From the NCBI RefSeq assembly GCF_020217465.1, contig NZ_CP084115.1, positions 4,092,001 to 4,156,000 on the forward strand: 64,000 bases of DNA, given 5' to 3'. The stretch's first letter is position 1, and each line of letters starts with the position of its first letter. Positions 59,400-64,000 of this stretch are shown in pieces. The DNA comes from Cobetia amphilecti. GTDB taxonomy: Bacteria; Pseudomonadota; Gammaproteobacteria; Pseudomonadales; Halomonadaceae. Under the pieces are notes generated by a model that did no database searches, was not told the DNA's origin, and worked only from the letters and a program-made list of their open reading frames with translations. Made by a program: the position numbers and the translations under genes.

Positions 59400-61217
59400 T
59401 CAGTGTGCGATGTCTTCCCGCCATAGCCGCCGATAGAGGCCGGGTTCTGCCATCAGGGCATCGTGGGTCCCCAGCTGGGTGATGCAGCCCTGTTCCAGCA
59501 CCAGCAGGCGGTCCGCATCACGCACCGTGGCAAGCCGGTGTGCCACCACGATCAAGGTCACTTCGCCACGCAGCTCATGCAGTGCCTGCTGCAACAGGGC
59601 TTCGGTATGGCTATCGATGCTGGCGGTGGCCTCATCCAGCAACAGCACGCGTGGTGTCGTGACCAGTGCACGTCCGAGCGCCAGCAATTGGCGCTCACCC
59701 GTGGAGAGACTGAGGCCGCGCTCGCCCAGCAGGGTGTCGAGCCCTAGCGGCAGACTATCGACCAGCGGCGTCAGATGCGCTTTGTGCAGAACCCGTGACA
59801 GGTGCTGCTGGCTGATTTCACGCCCCAGCAGCAGGTTGTCGCGCAGTGTCGTGGCGCGGATGAAGGGCTCCTGCGGGACGACGGCTATCGCGGTAGCGCG
59901 TTGTTGAGCCGACCACTCCATCAGCGGACGACCATCCAGCAGCAGCTGAGACGCCGGGGCAGGGCGCTGCCCGCTGAGCAGATCGAGCAGGGTGGACTTG
60001 CCGCTGCCCGTCGGGCCGACCACGCCGAGAAACTCACCGCTCTCGATGGCAAGCATCAGTCCATTGAGGGCCGGACCCTCCGCACCTTGGTGGTGGAAGG
60101 TCAGCTGCTCGAGTTGATAGTGACCACTCGCTATCACGGTGTTGTCCGAGTGCCGACGCGTGGCTGCCTGCGCTGTGCGCGTGTCTGGCTCAGGCGTCTC
60201 GCGTGGCCGGTCCAGGACCTCTTCCAGCCGGCCAGTCGCCACCAGCGCCGACTGGAAGACCTGCAGTCGCTGCGTGATCTGGATCAGGGGCTCGCTGATG
60301 CGCCCCAACCAGGCGATGAACGCGTAGAGCACTCCCAGTTCCGCACCGCCCCCCAGTTCGCGCAGCCCGAACACGGCGACCAGCGAGAGCGTGATCAGCA
60401 TCGCCATCAGGTCGATGGCCGAACGCAACAGCAGCCCCGACACACGCACCGTGCGCATGCGCGCCTGATACTGGGAGACGTTGAGGTGGTGATAGCGCTG
60501 ACTGAAGCGTTCGGTCTGGTCGCTTGCCTGCAGCACACTCATGCCGCCGATCGCCTCGGCGATTCTGGCATTCTGCAAGGCACGCAGGCGGCGCACCTCG
60601 CGTGCAGCGCGCCCGGAGAAGCGCTGATACAGCCAGATCATGCCGATGGAGAGCGGCACCAGCGCCGTCGCGATCATCGCCAGGGTGCCATCCATCAGGG
60701 CCATCGCCGACAGGATGCCGATCAACAGCACCACATTGCCGATCAGTGTCGCCAGCACCCCGATATACAGCTCCTTGAGCGACTCGGTGTCGTTGGTCAC
60801 GCGGGCCACCAATTCACCGGCAGCGATATTGTCGAGGGTCGATAGTGGCTGGTGCAGCAGATGTGTGAAGACTCGCTCACGGATATCGCGCACGCTGGCG
60901 AGGGCCAGACGGGCAAAGCGCAGCTGCTGGAAATAGCGTCCGGCGGCGGCGCCCAGCTGGGTGATCACGTAGATGCCCACCAATCCGGCCAGGGCCTCGG
61001 GGGCGAGGTTGCCGGGAATCAGGTAGTCATCCAGATAGCGCTGGGTCAGCCACGGGCCAAGCACATCCAGTACGGTCGCCGCGATCAGGATCAACAGCGC
61101 GCGCAGGACCTCTGCGCGGCGCCTGCCCAGCGGTTGCCAGAGCAATGCCAGTCGCCGTCGGCTGAGCAGGCGAGTGCCGCTGAGGGTGTCGGGTCGTGTC
61201 GCGGCATCGTGGCTCAT
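59400..61217 (-). CDS. ABC exporter half-transporter (MdlB/SmdB-like)
   Basis: The ATG at 61217 overlaps the stop of the upstream exporter gene (ATGA) and gives 605 residues: six membrane segments (about 15-320) and an ATPase domain. Walker A GPTGSGKS, the unusual signature LSTGERQLLALGRAL, and a complete Walker B with catalytic glutamate, VLLLDEATASID, are seen. Paired with the next gene it forms a heterodimer like E. coli MdlAB or Serratia SmdAB, a drug or lipid exporter by similarity. The substrate is unknown. Confidence 0.9.
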   Translation of the reverse strand: MSHDAATRPDTLSGTRLLSRRRLALLWQPLGRRRAEVLRALLILIAATVLDVLGPWLTQRYLDDYLIPGNLAPEALAGLVGIYVITQLGAAAGRYFQQLRFARLALASVRDIRERVFTHLLHQPLSTLDNIAAGELVARVTNDTESLKELYIGVLATLIGNVVLLIGILSAMALMDGTLAMIATALVPLSIGMIWLYQRFSGRAAREVRRLRALQNARIAEAIGGMSVLQASDQTERFSQRYHHLNVSQYQARMRTVRVSGLLLRSAIDLMAMLITLSLVAVFGLRELGGGAELGVLYAFIAWLGRISEPLIQITQRLQVFQSALVATGRLEEVLDRPRETPEPDTRTAQAATRRHSDNTVIASGHYQLEQLTFHHQGAEGPALNGLMLAIESGEFLGVVGPTGSGKSTLLDLLSGQRPAPASQLLLDGRPLMEWSAQQRATAIAVVPQEPFIRATTLRDNLLLGREISQQHLSRVLHKAHLTPLVDSLPLGLDTLLGERGLSLSTGERQLLALGRALVTTPRVLLLDEATASIDSHTEALLQQALHELRGEVTLIVVAHRLATVRDADRLLVLEQGCITQLGTHDALMAEPGLYRRLWREDIAH

Positions 61218-63109
61218 GAGCGCTCCGCCTTGGCATCGTCTTCGCGGTTGACCTGCTGGGCCTGCCATAGGCGCCAGTAGGCGCCGCGGGCGGCCAGCAG
61301 ACTGGCGTGATCGCCCTGTTCCAGGATGCACCCGTCCTCGAGCACCAGGATCTGCTGGCAGGCCTGCACGGCAGACAGGCGATGGGAATTGATGATCAGC
61401 GTGCGCTTGAGGCCGTGATGATCGGGTTGCTGCAGGCGCGCGAGAGTCTTCAGCAGGGTGCGTTCGGTGACCTGGTCGACCGCCGACAGGGTGTCGTCCA
61501 GCAGCAGGATCGGCGCCTCGCTGAGCAGGCTGCGTGCCAGTGCCAGCCGCTGACGCTGGCCGCCAGAGAGCGTGATGCCTCGCTCACCCACCAGCGTTTC
61601 CAACCCCTGGGGGAGGCGGCGCAGATCTTCCTCGAAGGCTGCCGCGCGTAGTGCCTCTCGAATTCGCTCGTCGGAGGCCTCGGGGCAGGCGAGGGCGACA
61701 TTGTCGGCTACCGAGAGCGCAAACAGGAACGGGTCCTGGGGGACCAGTGAGAACTGCTGGCGCCAGGCCGATAGTGTGTACTTACTTGCTTCTCTGCCAC
61801 CGAGCGTCAAGACCCCTTGCTCAGGCGTCAGAGGCCAGCTGCGCGACAGCAGACGCAGCAAGGTGGACTTGCCACTGCCGGTCGCGCCGACGATCCCCAG
61901 ACTGCCCCCTGCCGCCACCTGAAGAGAGAGGGGGCCAAGGGCACGTTGCTGGCTGCCCGGGTAGTGGAATTCATTGATCTCAAGGCATAGTGAATGGACA
62001 CTTACCTTGTTCAGAGTGCCGCTGTCCTCAAGGGCTTCTGGCGCGGCGTGGAAGGTGGCCAGCCGCCGTGCGGCTGCCGCGCCGCGCTGCAGGATATTCA
62101 GGCACCAGCCAAGCGCGAACATCGGCCAGATCAGCTGCGCCAGATAGAGCGTGAAGCTGGTCAGTTGGCCCAGGGTGATGGCGTCATCCAGATAGCGCCA
62201 GCTACCCACACCCAGCGTCAGCAGCGTCGCCGCCGAGAGCGCAATGAACACCACCGGATCAAAGGCCGCCTCCAGCTTCTGGACGCGATAATCGACGGCT
62301 TCGGCGGCGGCGGCACGCTGCGAGAATCTTGCGCCTTCATCCTCCAGCAAGGCATGGCTTCTGAGCATGCGAATGCCGGCGAAGGCTTCCTGGGTCTGGT
62401 CATTCAGGTCCGAGAAGCGCTCCAGCGATTCGCGGAAACGCTCTCCGATCCTTCGCGAGATGCGTGCGAAGGCCCAGGCCATGAAGGGAAATGGCAACAG
62501 GGCGAGCAGCGTCAGTGGCACATCGATGGCGATCAGCATGATGCCGAGCACCAGCACGAAGGTCATGGCGCCATCGACGCTGGACAGCACGCCTTCCGCG
62601 GCGGCCATCTCCACGGCATCGATGTCCTGACTGGCGTGCGCCATCAGGTCTCCGGTGCGATGGCGCTGATAGAAGCCGGGGTCCAGGCGCGTCAGCTTGG
62701 CATGGAAGGCATCACGCTGCTCCGTCCCCAGCTGATAGGCGGTGCCGAACAGTGTCACGCGCCAGGCATAGCGCAGTGCATAGAGCGCAAGCCCTGCGCC
62801 TACCAGCCACAACAGGCGGCTCAGCAAGGCCTCGTGGTCCAAGCTGCCATCACGCAACGCATCGATGGTGGCGCCGATCGCCCACGGCAACAGCAGATTC
62901 AGCCCCGCGACCCCGATCAGGAACGCGATGGCCAGCAGATAGCGGGGCCAATGGCGGGTGAAGAAGTCGAGCAGCAGGTGGCGCAACGGGGCCTCGGGGA
63001 GAGGCCCGGTGCTCAGTTCATCGGCGGGGGCCGGCGGGGGAGAGGCGCTGGAGTCACGGGACTCGCGATGGGCATCCTGCGGTCTGTTCGATGTCGCGCG
63101 TCCCGCCAT
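61214..63109 (-). CDS. ABC exporter half-transporter (MdlA/SmdA-like)
   Basis: The ATG at 63109 has GGGAG 6 bases ahead and gives 631 residues with a ~45-residue Pro/Ser-rich lead before the six-helix membrane domain (about 60-345). The ATPase domain has GATGSGKS, canonical LSGGQRQRLALARSL and ILLLDDTLSAVD, in which the catalytic glutamate is Asp. One degenerate ATPase site is normal in heterodimeric exporters. An extension of the frame to 63196 is Arg/Cys-rich and has no support. Confidence 0.9.
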   Translation of the reverse strand: MAGRATSNRPQDAHRESRDSSASPPPAPADELSTGPLPEAPLRHLLLDFFTRHWPRYLLAIAFLIGVAGLNLLLPWAIGATIDALRDGSLDHEALLSRLLWLVGAGLALYALRYAWRVTLFGTAYQLGTEQRDAFHAKLTRLDPGFYQRHRTGDLMAHASQDIDAVEMAAAEGVLSSVDGAMTFVLVLGIMLIAIDVPLTLLALLPFPFMAWAFARISRRIGERFRESLERFSDLNDQTQEAFAGIRMLRSHALLEDEGARFSQRAAAAEAVDYRVQKLEAAFDPVVFIALSAATLLTLGVGSWRYLDDAITLGQLTSFTLYLAQLIWPMFALGWCLNILQRGAAAARRLATFHAAPEALEDSGTLNKVSVHSLCLEINEFHYPGSQQRALGPLSLQVAAGGSLGIVGATGSGKSTLLRLLSRSWPLTPEQGVLTLGGREASKYTLSAWRQQFSLVPQDPFLFALSVADNVALACPEASDERIREALRAAAFEEDLRRLPQGLETLVGERGITLSGGQRQRLALARSLLSEAPILLLDDTLSAVDQVTERTLLKTLARLQQPDHHGLKRTLIINSHRLSAVQACQQILVLEDGCILEQGDHASLLAARGAYWRLWQAQQVNREDDAKAERS

Positions 63110-63165
63110 GTCGGCTCCCGGTCTGCCCCTGCCCGCCTCCGCCACTCGGAGGGGTCGGCAGAGGC

Positions 63166-63196
63166 AGTATAACGAGAGGGAGACAGCCAGACGCAA
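63166..63196 (-). promoter_or_regulatory. Possible promoter of the ABC exporter pair
   Basis: On the minus strand TTGCGT (63196-63191) and TATACT (63171-63166) are 19 bases apart, 57 bases before the exporter start codon. The spacing is long, so the call is weak. Confidence 0.3.
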
Positions 63197-63238
63197 GCAC
63201 TGTCGGCAAGAGAGGCCGGCTGCGGGCGAGAGTCAGCT

Positions 63239-63266
63239 CGGCGCGATCACTTCGGTGCGATCACTT
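63239..63266 (-). repeat. 14-bp tandem duplication spanning the mnmE stop codon
   Basis: On the plus strand CGGCGCGATCACTT is followed directly by CGGTGCGATCACTT (13 of 14 identical). The mnmE stop (TCA on the plus strand, 63261-63263) lies in the second copy. Confidence 0.8.
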
Positions 63267-64000
63267 GCCGATGCAGAAGCTGCCGAAGATTTCCCCGAGC
63301 AGATCATCGGCTGAAAATTCGCCGGTGATCTCGGACAGTGCCATCTGGGCGGCGCGCAGGTCTTCGGCCAGCAGCTCCCCGGCGCCGGCGCCATGCAGCT
63401 GGGCGTCGCCGTTGTCGAGAGATACGCCAGCGCGCTCCAGCGCATCCAGGTGGCGGCGGCGGGCGCTGAAGCGCCCCTCTGCGGTGCCGGTGAAGCCCAT
63501 GATGTCCTTGAGGTGATCGCGCAGCGCATCGAGGCCCTGATTGTCGCGCGCCGAGATGCGCACCACGCTGGCCTGGTGGCGTGCCAGCTCGGCATCGCCA
63601 TCCTGTGTTGCGGTGATGGCGGTCAACCCCGGCGTCTCGCCGCTGGTGTCGATCTTGTTGCGGACCAGCGTCAGGCGGGACGGGTCCGGCAGGCGCGCGA
63701 CGAATTCCGGCCAGATCTCCATCGGGTCCGTCGCCGAGGTGGTCGCGGCATCGACCAGCAGCAGGACGCGGTCCGCCTTCTCGATCTCGTCCCAGGCGCG
63801 CTGCACGCCGATGCGCTCGACGGCGTCCGGCGTGTCGCGCAGCCCGGCGGTATCGATGATATGCAGTGGCATGCCGTCGAGATGGATGTGCTCACGCAGC
63901 ACGTCGCGGGTGGTGCCTTCGATATCGGTGACGATGGCGGTGTCCTGCTCGGTCAGCGCATTGAGCAGGCTCGACTTGCCGGCATTCGGGCGGCCGGCGA
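63261..64000 (-). CDS. mnmE: tRNA modification GTPase MnmE (5' part outside window)
   Basis: MnmE partners MnmG in wobble-uridine modification and uses GTP. The visible 246 codons run from the P-loop [20 protein letters not shown] at the window edge through the G2/G3 region [12 protein letters not shown] and [23 protein letters not shown] (G4), to the C-terminal FCIGK, whose cysteine is conserved. About half of the protein is present. By the usual order yidC, rnpA and rpmH would follow beyond 64000. Confidence 0.95.
   Translation of the reverse strand, partial: AGRPNAGKSSLLNALTEQDTAIVTDIEGTTRDVLREHIHLDGMPLHIIDTAGLRDTPDAVERIGVQRAWDEIEKADRVLLLVDAATTSATDPMEIWPEFVARLPDPSRLTLVRNKIDTSGETPGLTAITATQDGDAELARHQASVVRISARDNQGLDALRDHLKDIMGFTGTAEGRFSARRRHLDALERAGVSLDNGDAQLHGAGAGELLAEDLRAAQMALSEITGEFSADDLLGEIFGSFCIGK

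Noticed and set aside
36471-63109. The whole segment between oriC and mnmE as a horizontally acquired island
   Set aside because: It carries essential and housekeeping genes (erpA, argC, hemL, hemW, rdgB) and no integrase, transposase or attachment repeats. A rearrangement explains it better.

Overview
The window looks like a chromosomal segment of a GC-rich marine gammaproteobacterium, most likely Halomonadaceae (Halomonas/Cobetia-like). This is inferred from protein similarity and gene order: mnmG-rsmG-parA-parB-atpIBEFHAGDC-glmU-glmR-glmS is the origin-proximal block known from Pseudomonas and Oceanospirillales. I see no tRNA, rRNA, CRISPR array, insertion sequence or prophage.

Left part (1-23 kb): the phosphate locus phoU-pstB-pstA-pstC-pstS with a clear Pho box before pstC; an acyl-CoA thioesterase; an orphan TRAP solute-binding protein; uvrD; a HexR-type regulator; an NSS sodium symporter; a DUF72 protein; a YitT-type membrane protein; an RluF-type pseudouridine synthase with a long basic tail; then glmS, the DeoR-type regulator glmR and glmU.

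Centre (23-36 kb): the complete nine-gene F-type ATP synthase operon with a near-consensus promoter, then parB, parA, rsmG and mnmG. Upstream of mnmG lies a gene-free region of about 1.4 kb with roughly ten DnaA-box-like sequences and an AT-rich stretch. It is the best candidate for the replication origin.

Right part (36-64 kb): a polar amino acid ABC transporter, erpA, argC, a CLC chloride protein, hemJ, thiD, hemL (preceded by three DnaA boxes), a kinase/ATPase fusion and a heptad-repeat lipoprotein. Next comes a curli locus, csgD-E-F-G then csgB and csgA, all on one strand, with a second CsgD-like regulator upstream. After it come rdgB, hemW, an OmpA-like lipoprotein, an RlmJ-type methyltransferase with a long basic tail, a heterodimeric ABC exporter pair and the 3' part of mnmE. 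In Pseudomonas mnmE is next to mnmG; here about 28 kb separates them.

The most interesting points are the oriC-like region, the very long curlin subunit (about 32 half-repeats) with altered constriction residues in CsgG and CsgF, the paired CsgD regulators, the DnaA-box trio before hemL, basic low-complexity tails on two rRNA-modification enzymes, and short tandem duplications that span the stop codons of several genes.
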